Shown here: positions 14,427 through 22,397 of the stretch, one piece after another | Layout of the letters: the number at the start of each line of letters is the position of its first letter | Numbering within the stretch: the stretch's first letter is position 1 | NCBI GenBank assembly: GCA_964561785.1 | Contig: CAZLRF010000025.1 | Span: forward strand, 1-64,000 | Length of the DNA stretch: 64,000 bases | Direction: 5' to 3' | Source of the DNA: DATBSL01 sp964561785 | GTDB taxonomy: Bacteria > Acidobacteriota > Vicinamibacteria > Fen-336 | Made by a program: the position numbers and the translations under genes | Notes under the pieces: model-generated | Seen by the model: only the letters and a program-made list of their open reading frames with translations | Database searches by the model: none | What the model was told of the DNA's origin: nothing

Positions 14427-15860
14427 ATGGAGGACGGCCTCGACGTCCGCCCCCGGCATCGCCCGGTCCTCGACCCCGGCTTTCTCCCCGCGGCCCTGTG
14501 GAACCGGGCCTACCGCGACCGGGTGCGCGCGACGAAGGCGGGCGTCCCGCTCGGGATCGCGCTCGTGCGGCAGGACGGCACGACCTTCGCCCACAAGACG
14601 CGGATCCTGCCCCCGACGCCGGCGAACGCCGTCCTGAACCGGACGTACGTCGAGAGGCTGGTGAAGCTGCTGCTGTGGCAGAAGGGCGGCTGCACGATCC
14701 AGGTGGCGGGTCCGCCGGCGGTCGTACGGATGCTGGCCGGAGCCTACGCGCCGAGGGGCCTGCGGGCCTTCGACTGGGACCTCGTCGGCCGCCGGATGTT
14801 CGGGCAGACGATCCGCGTCGAAGCCGTGGAGAGGCTGCCCGCCCCGCGGGAGACCCAGCAGCCGCTCGGCCGCCACCTCGACGGGTGCCGCATCGGCTTC
14901 GACCTCGGCGGCTCCGACCGCAAGTGCGCGGCGGTCATCGACGGGAAGGTCGTCTTCTCGGACGAGGTGGTGTGGAACCCCTACTTCGAGAAGGACCCCT
15001 TCTACCACTTCCAGGGGATCCACGACACGCTACGGCGGGCCGCGGCCCACCTGCCCCGGATCGACGCGATCGGGGGCAGCGCGGCCGGCGTCTACGTGAA
15101 CAGCGAGCCGCGAGTCGGCTCGCTCTACCGCGGCATCGCCGAGCCCGACTTCGACCGGCACATCCGGGGCCTGTTCCGCGCTCTGCAGAGGTGGTGGGGC
15201 GGAGTGCCGTTCGAGGTGGTGAACGACGGCGAGGTGACGGCGCTCGCCGGCTCCATGTCGATGAAGGCGAACGCGGTCCTCGGCTACTCGATGGGGACGA
15301 GCGTCGCCGCCGGCTACGTCACCCCGGACGGGAACATCACGTCCTGGCTCAACGAGCTCGCCTTCGTCCCCGTCGACTACCGCAAGGACGCGCCGGCCGA
15401 CGAGTGGTCGGGCGACGTCGGCTGCGGCGTGCAGTACTTCTCGCAGCAGGCGGTGGACCGGCTCCTGCCCGCCGCCGGCATCGAGGTCCCGAAGGAGATG
15501 CCGCTCGCCGAGCGCCTCGTCGAGGTGCAGAAGCTCATGGCGGCGGGCGACCCGCGGGCCCGGCGGATCTACGAGACGATGGGAAGCTGCTTCGGCTACG
15601 CGATCGCCCACTACGCCGACTTCTACGACATCGAGAACATGCTCGTCCTCGGGCGCGTCACCTCGGGGGAGGGAGGCGAGGTCATCCTCGAGGGCGCGCG
15701 GCAGGTGCTGAAGGACGAGTTCCCGGAGCTCGCGGAGAGGATCCGCCTGCGCACCCCCGACGAGAAGGACAAGCGGCACGGGCAGGCGATCGCCGCGGCG
15801 AGCCTGCCGGTCGTGCCGACCGCGAAGGCGGCGAAGAACGCGCCGAGGAAGAAGAGGTAG
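14427..15860 (+). CDS. ROK-family sugar kinase-like protein
   Basis: 477 aa, longer than the usual ~300-aa ROK kinases because of an N-terminal region of about 155 residues. The ATPase part starts at IGFDLGGSDRKCAAVIDGKVV (phosphate-1 loop), followed by GGSAAGVYVN, VVNDGEVTAL (catalytic Asp in the ND motif) and SMGTSVAAGYVTPDG. The zinc-site Cys cluster of classical ROK glucokinases is not obvious. It probably phosphorylates a hexose or amino sugar and lies three bases upstream of the PIG-L gene in the same operon. Confidence 0.75.
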   Translation: MEDGLDVRPRHRPVLDPGFLPAALWNRAYRDRVRATKAGVPLGIALVRQDGTTFAHKTRILPPTPANAVLNRTYVERLVKLLLWQKGGCTIQVAGPPAVVRMLAGAYAPRGLRAFDWDLVGRRMFGQTIRVEAVERLPAPRETQQPLGRHLDGCRIGFDLGGSDRKCAAVIDGKVVFSDEVVWNPYFEKDPFYHFQGIHDTLRRAAAHLPRIDAIGGSAAGVYVNSEPRVGSLYRGIAEPDFDRHIRGLFRALQRWWGGVPFEVVNDGEVTALAGSMSMKANAVLGYSMGTSVAAGYVTPDGNITSWLNELAFVPVDYRKDAPADEWSGDVGCGVQYFSQQAVDRLLPAAGIEVPKEMPLAERLVEVQKLMAAGDPRARRIYETMGSCFGYAIAHYADFYDIENMLVLGRVTSGEGGEVILEGARQVLKDEFPELAERIRLRTPDEKDKRHGQAIAAASLPVVPTAKAAKNAPRKKR

Positions 15861-15863
15861 GCG

Positions 15864-16712
15864 ATGAAGCTCTCACGAGAGGACGCGGACGTCTTCGTCC
15901 CCGACGGGACGCCCATGCCCGAGGCGCTGCGCCGGGCCACCCACGTCTGCGTGGGCGCCCACCAGGACGACCAGGAGTTCATGGCCCTGCACGGCATCCT
16001 CGAGTGCTTCGGCCGCAAGGGCCGGGGCTTTGCCGGCGTCGTGGTCACGAACGGGGCGGGCAGCGCCCGCACCGACATCTACGCCGACTACACCAACGAG
16101 GAGATGATCCGGGTCCGCGTGAAGGAGCAGCGGAAGGCGGCGGTCGTCGGCGAGTACGCCTGCCAGGTCCAGCTCATGCACGCGAGCGGGGACGTCAAGA
16201 AGAAGGGGCACCCCGGCGTCCTCGCCGACCTCCGGGCGATCTTCGAGACCGTCCAGCCGGAGGTCCTCTACCTCCACAACCCGGCCGACAAGCACGACAC
16301 CCACGTCGCGTGCTGCCTGCGGACGATCGAGGCGATCCGGACCCTTCCCAAGGACAGGCGGCCGAAGCGGGTCCTCGGCTGCGAGATCTGGCGCGACCTC
16401 GACTGGCTCCACGACGCCGACAAGCAGGTCCTGCCCGTCGACCGGTTCAAGAACCTCGCCGCGTCGCTCTCCGGCGTCTTCGACTCCCAGATCACCGGCG
16501 GCAAGCGCTACGACGTCGCGGTGGCGGGGCGCAGGACGGCGCACGCGAGCTTCTTCGAGTCGCACGCCACCGACAAGGCCGACGCGCTGAGCTTCGCGAT
16601 GGACCTCACCCCGCTCGTCCTCGACGACTCGCTCGAGGTGCTCGACTACACGCTCACGTTCCTCCGCCGCTTCGAGAACGAGGTCCGCGACCGGCACGCT
16701 CGGCTGGGCTGA
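15864..16712 (+). CDS. PIG-L/LmbE-family deacetylase
   Basis: 282 aa. The zinc site appears as VGAHQDDQEFM (the AHPDDxE motif with Pro changed to Gln) and as LHNPADKHDTHVA (HxxH). The fold follows N-acetylglucosaminyl de-N-acetylases. It sits right behind the ROK kinase, and with the divergent SIS isomerase forms a plausible N-acetyl amino-sugar route: phosphorylate, deacetylate, isomerise. The exact substrate is not visible. Confidence 0.85.
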   Translation: MKLSREDADVFVPDGTPMPEALRRATHVCVGAHQDDQEFMALHGILECFGRKGRGFAGVVVTNGAGSARTDIYADYTNEEMIRVRVKEQRKAAVVGEYACQVQLMHASGDVKKKGHPGVLADLRAIFETVQPEVLYLHNPADKHDTHVACCLRTIEAIRTLPKDRRPKRVLGCEIWRDLDWLHDADKQVLPVDRFKNLAASLSGVFDSQITGGKRYDVAVAGRRTAHASFFESHATDKADALSFAMDLTPLVLDDSLEVLDYTLTFLRRFENEVRDRHARLG

Positions 16713-16729
16713 GGGCGGGCGGCCGGAGG

Positions 16730-16763
16730 TTGACACGCCTCCACGAAATGACCATGATGGTCA
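16730..16763 (+). promoter_or_regulatory. Leaderless promoter and operator of the Phd-VapC pair
   Basis: TTGACA (16730-16735), 17 bp, CATGAT (16753-16758), with +1 expected at about 16765, the A of the antitoxin ATG. The perfect dyad TGACCAT-G-ATGGTCA (16749-16763) covers the -10 box and ends one base before the start codon, as expected for conditional toxin-antitoxin autoregulation. There is no ribosome-binding site. Confidence 0.7.
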
Positions 16764-16764
16764 C

Positions 16765-17052
16765 ATGAAGGCGGGCGTGGCCGAGCTGAAGGCGAAGCTG
16801 AGCCGCTACCTCGAGCAGGTGAAGGCCGGCCAGGAGGTGGTCGTGACCGACCGGGGGCTGGCGGTCGCGAAGATCGTCCCGGTCGCCCCCGGGGAGCGGG
16901 GGTCGCGGCGCGAGCGGCTCGTGGCCGCGGGCCTCGTGGTTCCCGGGCGTGGCCGGGCCCGGCCGTCCCTCCTTCGGCCCCCCGCCGGGGACCCCGCCGC
17001 GGGCCGCGCCGTCCTCGACGCTCTCGTCGAGGACAGACGCGACGGACGCTGA
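16765..17052 (+). CDS. Phd/YefM-type antitoxin
   Basis: 95 aa. The N-terminus KAGVAELKAKLSRYLEQVKAGQEVVVTDRGLAVAKIVPV is the Phd/YefM DNA-binding fold. The C-terminus, rich in Arg, Pro and Gly, is the likely disordered toxin-binding tail. Its stop overlaps the toxin start (TGATG). It should bind the dyad that ends right before its own start codon. Confidence 0.87.
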   Translation: MKAGVAELKAKLSRYLEQVKAGQEVVVTDRGLAVAKIVPVAPGERGSRRERLVAAGLVVPGRGRARPSLLRPPAGDPAAGRAVLDALVEDRRDGR

Positions 17053-17480
17053 TGTTCTGGGACAGCTCGGCCGTCGTTCCGCTGCTCGTGGCCGAGGACC
17101 GGTCCGCGGAGCTGGCCGCGCTGCTCCGCTCCGACCGGTCGCCGGTGCTGTGGTGGGGAAGCCCCGTGGAGTGCGAGTCCGCGCTGCAGCGCCGGCGGCG
17201 GGAGGACGCGGTGTCCCCGCGGGCGCTGGCGGCGGCCCTCGCCCGCCTCGAGGACCTCGTCGAGGACGCGGACGTGGTGGCGGCCACCTCGCAGGTGCGG
17301 CGCAGGGCGGGGCGCCTCCTCGCGGCCCACCCGCTGCGGGCCGCCGACGCCCTCCAGCTCGCCGCCGCCCTCGTGTGGGCGGAGGAAGCGCCCACCGGGC
17401 AGGCGTTCGTCTGCCTGGACGACCGGCTGCGCGAGGCCGCGCAGGCCGAGGGCTTCTCCGTCCTTCCGGAGGTTGCCTAG
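17052..17480 (+). CDS. vapC: VapC-type PIN-domain toxin
   Basis: 142 aa. PIN features: FWDSSAVVPLLV (Asp4), SPVECESALQRR (Glu42), LRAADALQLAAAL (Asp in helix) and FVCLDDRLREAAQ. These four acidic positions form the Mg-dependent RNase site. Translation is coupled to the Phd-like antitoxin by a one-base overlap. The module is small, complete and placed between unrelated metabolic genes, as mobile toxin-antitoxin pairs often are. Confidence 0.88.
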   Translation: MFWDSSAVVPLLVAEDRSAELAALLRSDRSPVLWWGSPVECESALQRRRREDAVSPRALAAALARLEDLVEDADVVAATSQVRRRAGRLLAAHPLRAADALQLAAALVWAEEAPTGQAFVCLDDRLREAAQAEGFSVLPEVA

Positions 17481-17486
17481 CGCCGC

Positions 17487-18683
17487 TCAGGGCTGGGGCG
17501 TGATCCTCACCATCGCGACGCCGTGGGGCATCACCGCCGCGTCGTAGCGGCCGGAGAAGACCCCGAAGTCCTCGCGGCGCCAGAGGTCGCGCACGACGGC
17601 CTGCGTGGCGGGGGCGAGGCCGATGTCCTCCCAGAAGACGGGGAAGGTCGACTCCTCGCTCCCGCGGTTGAAGGCGACGACCGCCCTCGAGCCGTCGGCG
17701 AGCGGCTTCACCCACACCTCGCGGGGCCCGTCGTCCCGCACCTTGCGCCCCGGCACCCCGAGGAGGTCCTGGTTCACCGCGATCACCTCGCGGTTCGTGA
17801 GGACGTCGCGGACCTGCGCGGTCATCGCCTCGAGGTCGTTGCCGGCCATCAGCGGCGAGGCGAAGAGCGCCCACAAGCTGAAGTGCGCGCGGCTCTCGAC
17901 GAGCGAGAGGCCGCCGTTGCCGACCTCGAGCATGTCCGCGTCGTTCCAGCGGCCGGGTCCGGCCCAGGGGTGGAGCTCCGCCATGAGGTCGACGATGTGC
18001 GTGACGCCCATCCCGCCCCAGCTCTTGCCGCAGTCCCAGCAGTCCTGGATGTCGCCGGTGGCGCGCCAGAGGTGGCCGATCCCCTGCGCCCAGAGCCACG
18101 GCCGCGTCTGTCCCCACTCGCAGATCGAGAACACGATCGGCCGGCCGGTCGCCCGCAGCGCCCGGCTCATCCTCGCGTAGGCCTCGCGCGTGTCCTGGCC
18201 CTCCGTGTGGCACCAGTCGTACTTGAGGTAGTCGACGCCCCACTCGGCGTACGTGCGCGCGTCCTCGTCCTCGTGTCCCTTCGACCCGGGACGCCCGGCG
18301 CAGGTCTTCGTGCCGGCGTCGGAGTACAGGCCGAACTTGAGCCCCTTCGCGTGGACGTAGTCGGCGAGGGCCTTCATGCCGGAGGGGAAGCGCTCGGGGT
18401 CGGCCACGATCCTCCCGGTCGCGTCGCGGCTCACCTGCCAGCAGTCGTCGACGACGACGTACTGGTAGCCGGCGTCCTTCATGCCGCTCGCCACCAGCGC
18501 GTCGGCCGCGCCCCTGATCCGCTGCTCCGAGACGTCGCAGCCGAACCTGTTCCAGCTGTTCCAGCCCATCGGCGGGGTCAGGGCGAGGCCGTCGCCGGCC
18601 GCCGCGGGCGACGCGGCGAGGGCGAGGGCGGCGAGGGCGGTCAGGCGGCGTGGGAGCGACGGGCGGGCGTCTGTCGAGCGCAT
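17487..18683 (-). CDS. Secreted alpha-galactosidase, GH27
   Basis: 398 aa with a signal peptide (about 1-30, LTALAALALAASPAAA). Family signatures are LTPPMGWNSWNRFGCDV, YVVVDDCWQ, GLKFGLYSDAGTKTC, and YLKYDWC, whose Asp is the nucleophile; TGDIQDCWD carries the acid/base Asp. It removes terminal alpha-galactose from galacto-oligosaccharides or plant galactomannan outside the cytoplasm. The C-terminal domain is short. It ends seven bases from the convergent vapC stop. Confidence 0.92.
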   Translation of the reverse strand: MRSTDARPSLPRRLTALAALALAASPAAAGDGLALTPPMGWNSWNRFGCDVSEQRIRGAADALVASGMKDAGYQYVVVDDCWQVSRDATGRIVADPERFPSGMKALADYVHAKGLKFGLYSDAGTKTCAGRPGSKGHEDEDARTYAEWGVDYLKYDWCHTEGQDTREAYARMSRALRATGRPIVFSICEWGQTRPWLWAQGIGHLWRATGDIQDCWDCGKSWGGMGVTHIVDLMAELHPWAGPGRWNDADMLEVGNGGLSLVESRAHFSLWALFASPLMAGNDLEAMTAQVRDVLTNREVIAVNQDLLGVPGRKVRDDGPREVWVKPLADGSRAVVAFNRGSEESTFPVFWEDIGLAPATQAVVRDLWRREDFGVFSGRYDAAVMPHGVAMVRITPQP

Positions 18684-18692
18684 GGGTTCCTC

Positions 18693-19118
18693 CTACTCCG
18701 CCTCGCGACGCATCGCCGCCCACAGGGCAAGGACGTCGCGCCGCTCCGTGAGGAGCGCGCCCACGCTGACCCGCACCATCCAGCGCCCGTCCAGGACGGA
18801 CGGGGTGAGGTAGGCGGCGCCGGAGCGGTTGATCCGCTCGGCCCAGCCGAGCGTGTGGCGGTCGAGGGCCTCGCCCTCGAGGCCGGGGGGCTCGTGGCGG
18901 ACGCAGACCGTCTGGAGCGGCACGGGGGCGAGGACGCGCCAGCCGGGCGCCTTCCCGACCTCGGCCGCGAGCCAGCGCGCGTTGTCGATGTCGCGGCGCA
19001 GGCGCGCCCGGAGGCCCGAGACCCCCTGCTCGCGCAGGAGGCACCACAGCTTGAGCGCGCGGAACCGGCGGCCGAGCGGGATGCCCCAGTCGCGCAGGTT
19101 CTTCACCTTCTCGTCGAC
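18693..19118 (-). CDS. Group II PLP-dependent (aromatic amino acid) decarboxylase, C-terminal part
   Basis: 142 codons to the stop, beginning at the assembly gap. VKNLRDWGIPLGRRFRALKLWCLLR matches the region right after the PLP lysine domain of aromatic-L-amino-acid decarboxylases, and GAAYLTPSVLDGRWMVRVSVG matches their C-terminus. The catalytic lysine must lie in the missing middle. With the N-terminal piece at 19219-19569 this is one gene. The two pieces are not in the same frame across the 100 Ns, so the true gap is not 100 bases. Confidence 0.8.
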   Translation of the reverse strand, partial: VDEKVKNLRDWGIPLGRRFRALKLWCLLREQGVSGLRARLRRDIDNARWLAAEVGKAPGWRVLAPVPLQTVCVRHEPPGLEGEALDRHTLGWAERINRSGAAYLTPSVLDGRWMVRVSVGALLTERRDVLALWAAMRREAE

Positions 19119-19218
19119 NNNNNNNNNNNNNNNNNNNNNNNNNNNNNNNNNNNNNNNNNNNNNNNNNNNNNNNNNNNNNNNNNNNNNNNNNNNNNNNNNN
19201 NNNNNNNNNNNNNNNNNN
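19119..19218. other. Assembly gap (100 N)
   Basis: Exactly 100 unknown bases, the usual scaffold placeholder. The flanking decarboxylase parts add up to about 259 residues against roughly 470 expected, so I estimate about 0.6 kb is missing. Confidence 0.95.
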
Positions 19219-19569
19219 CACCTCCTCGATCTCGGTGAGGGCGGGGCTCGACTGCCAGGAGAGGCCGAGCACGCCGAGGCCGGTGCTCAGGGTGTCGCCG
19301 AGGACCGAAGCGAGCTCGCCGTTCGAGGGGAAGTAGCCGAAGAACCGCGGGTGCTGCCAGTGGGAGAGGCCGGGGAGGACGACCCGGTCGAGGTCGTCGA
19401 GCACCGCCTCGAAGCCCTCCGGCTCCTCCGGCGGGGAGGAGGGCAGCTGCGCCCTGATCGACCCCGGCTCGACGCGGGACATCACGGGGTGCTCGGCCGC
19501 GCGGGCGCGGTAGTCCGCGATCCAGTCGACGACCCGGTAGCCGAAGCGGCGGAACTCCTGGGGGTCCAT
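19219..19569 (-). CDS. Group II PLP-dependent decarboxylase, N-terminal part
   Basis: 117 codons from ATG 19569 up to the gap. DPQEFRRFGYRVVDWIADY, VMSRVEPGSIRAQLP and LSHWQHPRFFGYFPSNG are the classic N-terminal blocks of aromatic-L-amino-acid decarboxylases, and it breaks off in SSPALTEIEEV, the point where the PLP domain begins. The substrate (tryptophan, tyrosine, phenylalanine or Dopa) cannot be told without the missing middle. Confidence 0.82.
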
Positions 19570-19635
19570 GGCGTGGGGATGGTGCTCCGGCGGCCTCCGG
19601 GGAGTCAACACCGGCAACGGGGCGACGGCCGGTGC

Positions 19636-19641
19636 TATCCT
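19636..19641 (+). promoter_or_regulatory. -10 box for a leaderless Uma2 transcript
   Basis: TATCCT ends six bases before the ATG at 19648, inside GCTATCCTTCGGCGATG. No ribosome-binding site is visible and no clear -35. Confidence 0.35.
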
Positions 19642-19647
19642 TCGGCG

Positions 19648-20217
19648 ATGGCCACGCGAGCCGCGCTGCACCGATACAGCTTCGCGGACTACCTCGCCTT
19701 CGAGGAGGCAAGCACCACCAAGCACGAGTTCCTGAACGGCGAGATCTACGGCATGGCCGGAGGCACGCCCGAGCACGCCGCGCTCGCCGTGGCGGTCTCG
19801 GCCGCGCTGCTCACGCAGCTGCGGGGCGGGCCGTGCCGCGTCTACAGCTCGGACCTGCGGGTGCGGGTGCTCGCCACCGGCCTCGCCACCTACCCGGACG
19901 TCACCGTGGTCTGCGGGGAGCTCGAGCGGGACCCCGAGAGCGCGACGACCGTCGTCAACCCGCGCGCGGTGGTGGAGGTCCTGAGCGACGGGACCGAGAC
20001 GTACGACCGGGGCCAGAAGCTCGACCACTACCGCCGCGTCCCGTCGCTGGCCGCGGTCGTCCTGGTCTCACACCGCGCCCCGCGCATCGAGCTGTGGGAG
20101 CGTGCCGACGACGGCGCCTGGAGCAGCCGGGAGCTCGGGCCGGGGGAGATCGCCACGATCCCGGCGCTGCCCGCGCGCCTGTCCGTCGACGAGGTCTACC
20201 AGGGCTTCCGGCCGTAG
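19648..20217 (+). CDS. Uma2-family (DUF820) endonuclease-like protein
   Basis: 189 aa. RYSFADYLAFEEASTTKHEFLNGEIYGMAGGTPEHAALA is the typical Uma2 N-terminus. The PD-(D/E)XK-like core shows YPDVTVVCG, AVVEVLSDGTETYDRGQKLDHYR and LAAVVLVS. These single-domain restriction-like proteins are abundant in cyanobacteria and Acidobacteriota, and their role is mostly unknown. It is a lone gene, divergent from the decarboxylase. Confidence 0.88.
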   Translation: MATRAALHRYSFADYLAFEEASTTKHEFLNGEIYGMAGGTPEHAALAVAVSAALLTQLRGGPCRVYSSDLRVRVLATGLATYPDVTVVCGELERDPESATTVVNPRAVVEVLSDGTETYDRGQKLDHYRRVPSLAAVVLVSHRAPRIELWERADDGAWSSRELGPGEIATIPALPARLSVDEVYQGFRP

Positions 20218-20226
20218 GGCCGATCC

Positions 20227-21066
20227 CTACGCCATCCGGTCCCGGCGCAGGGTGAGCCCGCCGTCGACCGTGATCACCTGGCCGGTGACGTAGGCGTCGG
20301 GCTCGAGCAGGAAGCGCACCGCGCGCGCCACGTCCTCGGGCCGCCCGAAGCGGGGCACGACCCCGCGGTCCACGTAGGGGTCGTACTTGCCCCCGTCGAT
20401 CGACGCGCGGGCCATGCCCACGACCGTCGCCCCCGGGGCGACGACGTTCACCCGGATGTCCGCCTTGCCCCCGTACTCCTTGGCGAGGATCCGCGCGGCG
20501 TGGACGAGGGCGGCCTTGGGCGAGGCGTAGGCGAGGCTGCCCTCGAAGGGGTAGACGCCCTGCATGCTCGAGACGAGGACGATCGAGCCGTGCGTGTCGC
20601 GGCGGAGCATCTCCTCCGCCGCGGCGCGCGCGAGGAGCACCGGGGCCTCGAAGTTGGCGGTGAACGAGGCGTGCAGCGTCGCGCCGTCGAGCTCGCCGCC
20701 CTTCACGCGCGCGGGGTCCCCGGTCAGGGCCACCACCCCGTAGATCTCCCCCTTCACGGCGAGGGCGGCTTCGATCTGGCGCTTGCGGACCTCGGGGTCG
20801 GCCACGTCGCCTTCGACGAGGTGCACGAGGCCCCCGTAGAGGTCCTGGATGCGCTGCTGGAAGGCGAGGGCGTTGCCCTTGTTCGAGCGGTAGCCGACGA
20901 CGGGAATGGCCCCGTCCTGCACGAGCAGCGCGCAGATCGCGGCCCCGAGGCCGCCTGCACCCCCCGGGACGAGGACGACCCGCCCAGCGAGGGCCTTGCG
21001 GCTGAAGTCGTAACGGTGCTCCGCGTAGCGGCGGGCCTGCTCGGGGTCGAGGTGTCGGGAGGGCAT
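20227..21066 (-). CDS. SDR-family oxidoreductase
   Basis: 279 aa. The NAD(P) site is VVLVPGGAGGLGAAICALL near residue 30; the catalytic Ser is in IVLVSSMQG and the Tyr-Lys pair in LAYASPKAALVH (YxxxK). The end VTGQVITVDGGLTLRRD is typical of FabG-like enzymes. The N-terminus is extended by about 28 residues. It starts two bases after the HAD gene and is co-transcribed with it. Substrate unknown. Confidence 0.85.
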   Translation of the reverse strand: MPSRHLDPEQARRYAEHRYDFSRKALAGRVVLVPGGAGGLGAAICALLVQDGAIPVVGYRSNKGNALAFQQRIQDLYGGLVHLVEGDVADPEVRKRQIEAALAVKGEIYGVVALTGDPARVKGGELDGATLHASFTANFEAPVLLARAAAEEMLRRDTHGSIVLVSSMQGVYPFEGSLAYASPKAALVHAARILAKEYGGKADIRVNVVAPGATVVGMARASIDGGKYDPYVDRGVVPRFGRPEDVARAVRFLLEPDAYVTGQVITVDGGLTLRRDRMA

Positions 21067-21068
21067 GC

Positions 21069-21746
21069 TCAGCTCTCGAAGAGGCCGCCGAGCTCGTCGG
21101 GGCGAAGCCCGGCGAGCGAGTCCACCACGCGGTGCGCGGCCCGGAGCTTCTCCGCGGGGAGGCTGTGGGCGACGCCCACCACCTTCATGCCCGCCCCGAG
21201 GGCGGAGGCGATGCCCGGCACCGAGTCCTCGAAGGCGACGCACTCCCCGGGCGCGAGCGCGGGCACGCGGGCGGCGAGGCGCCGGACGGCCTCGAGGTAA
21301 GGCGCGGGGTCGGGCTTCGTCCGGGGGGCGTCCTCGGCTCCCACGATCTCGGCGAACGCGTCGCGCAGGCAGACCCCGCGCAGGATCGCTTCCACCTCGT
21401 CGTGGCGGGCCCCCGAGGCGATCGCGACGGGCATGCGCTCGGCGAGGGCCAGGACGAGGTCGCGCGCCCCCGGGAACACCGCCACCTCGGGGATGAGGCG
21501 GGCGAAGGCGAGGACCTTGCGCGCCTCGACCCGGTCGACTCGCTCGCGGGGCGCCCCATCCGCGTGGTCGAGCAGGGCGAGGCGGATCGCCTCGCGGTCG
21601 TCGTAGGCGAGGTAGCGAAGGACGTAGTCCGCCTCGCTGATCGAGACGCCCTCGGGAAGCAGCGCGTCGCGCAGCGAGCGGAAGTGCAGGGGCTCGCTGT
21701 CGACGATCACCCCGTCGAAGTCGAACACGGCCGCGCGCAGGGGCAT
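21069..21746 (-). CDS. HAD hydrolase, beta-phosphoglucomutase-like
   Basis: 225 aa. Motif I is FDFDGVIVDSEPLH, motif II is ASGARHD, Lys is in RTKPDPAPY and motif IV is AFEDSVPGIASALGAGM, all standard for the beta-phosphoglucomutase / phosphatase subgroup with a helical cap. Likely acts on a small sugar phosphate. It lies between a secreted-protein gene and the SDR gene in one minus-strand operon. Confidence 0.88.
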   Translation of the reverse strand: MPLRAAVFDFDGVIVDSEPLHFRSLRDALLPEGVSISEADYVLRYLAYDDREAIRLALLDHADGAPRERVDRVEARKVLAFARLIPEVAVFPGARDLVLALAERMPVAIASGARHDEVEAILRGVCLRDAFAEIVGAEDAPRTKPDPAPYLEAVRRLAARVPALAPGECVAFEDSVPGIASALGAGMKVVGVAHSLPAEKLRAAHRVVDSLAGLRPDELGGLFES

Positions 21747-21749
21747 CCG

Positions 21750-22286
21750 CTACCTCTTCCGGATCGAGAGGACGAGCGCGTCGAGCTCGGCCGCGGCCGC
21801 GGCGACGGTGGCGGCGGGGCCGGTGAGCTTGAAGAACACGTTGCCGCCGGGGGCCTCGACGATCGCGCCGAGCAGGCGGTAGCCCGCCTTCTTCCCGGTC
21901 GACTGCATCGCCGGTCCGCCCGGGGCCAGGTAGGTGCCGTCGACCTCGACCCGGGTCACGCGCAGGCCGGCCACGGTGGCGCTCGTGCGCTTCGGCGCCG
22001 GCGCGCCCTCGAACTGCTTCGCCCAGCGGGCCACGTTGTCGTCGACGCCCCCGCCCTGGCCGGCGCCGAAGAAGAACACGGCGCACTCGCCGGCCGCCGC
22101 CCCCTTCGCCCCCGGCACCGCGTAGGTGGCCACCCGTATCGCGCTCCCCGCGCCTGCCGTCCAGCGGGCGGGCACGGTCCACTCGATGCCGGCGGCGGAG
22201 CCGGTCGTTGCGGGCGCCGCCGGGGCCGAATGGGCCACGGCGGCGACGAGACAGCCGGCCAGCGCGGCCGCGGTTCGCGAGGACAT
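21750..22286 (-). CDS. Secreted protein of unknown function
   Basis: 178 aa from ATG 22286, which has AGGAGG 13 bases upstream. Residues 1-24 form a signal peptide. The mature protein has GIEWTVPARWT, RVATYAVPG, CAVFFFGAGQGGGVDDNVARWAKQF, VDGTYLAPGGP and LLGAIVEAPGGNVFFKLTGPA, a pattern I have met in uncharacterised periplasmic proteins of Acidobacteriota and related groups. I cannot name the family. It heads the HAD-SDR operon and diverges from the TonB-kinase. Confidence 0.75.
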   Translation of the reverse strand: MSSRTAAALAGCLVAAVAHSAPAAPATTGSAAGIEWTVPARWTAGAGSAIRVATYAVPGAKGAAAGECAVFFFGAGQGGGVDDNVARWAKQFEGAPAPKRTSATVAGLRVTRVEVDGTYLAPGGPAMQSTGKKAGYRLLGAIVEAPGGNVFFKLTGPAATVAAAAAELDALVLSIRKR

Positions 22287-22397
22287 GGGGGCGGGACCTC
22301 CTGGAGCGGCCGGGAACGCGGCCGAGCGAGCATTGTAACAAGGTGTCCCCTCCCTCACCGGGGCGGGCGGCGGGGGCTATCATTTCCAGTTGGTCCG

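Noticed and set aside
16654..20028. A 1100-codon minus-strand frame that spans the N gap
   Set aside because: Only residues after ATG 19569 up to the gap are real (decarboxylase N-terminus). The rest joins unrelated frames through the Ns.
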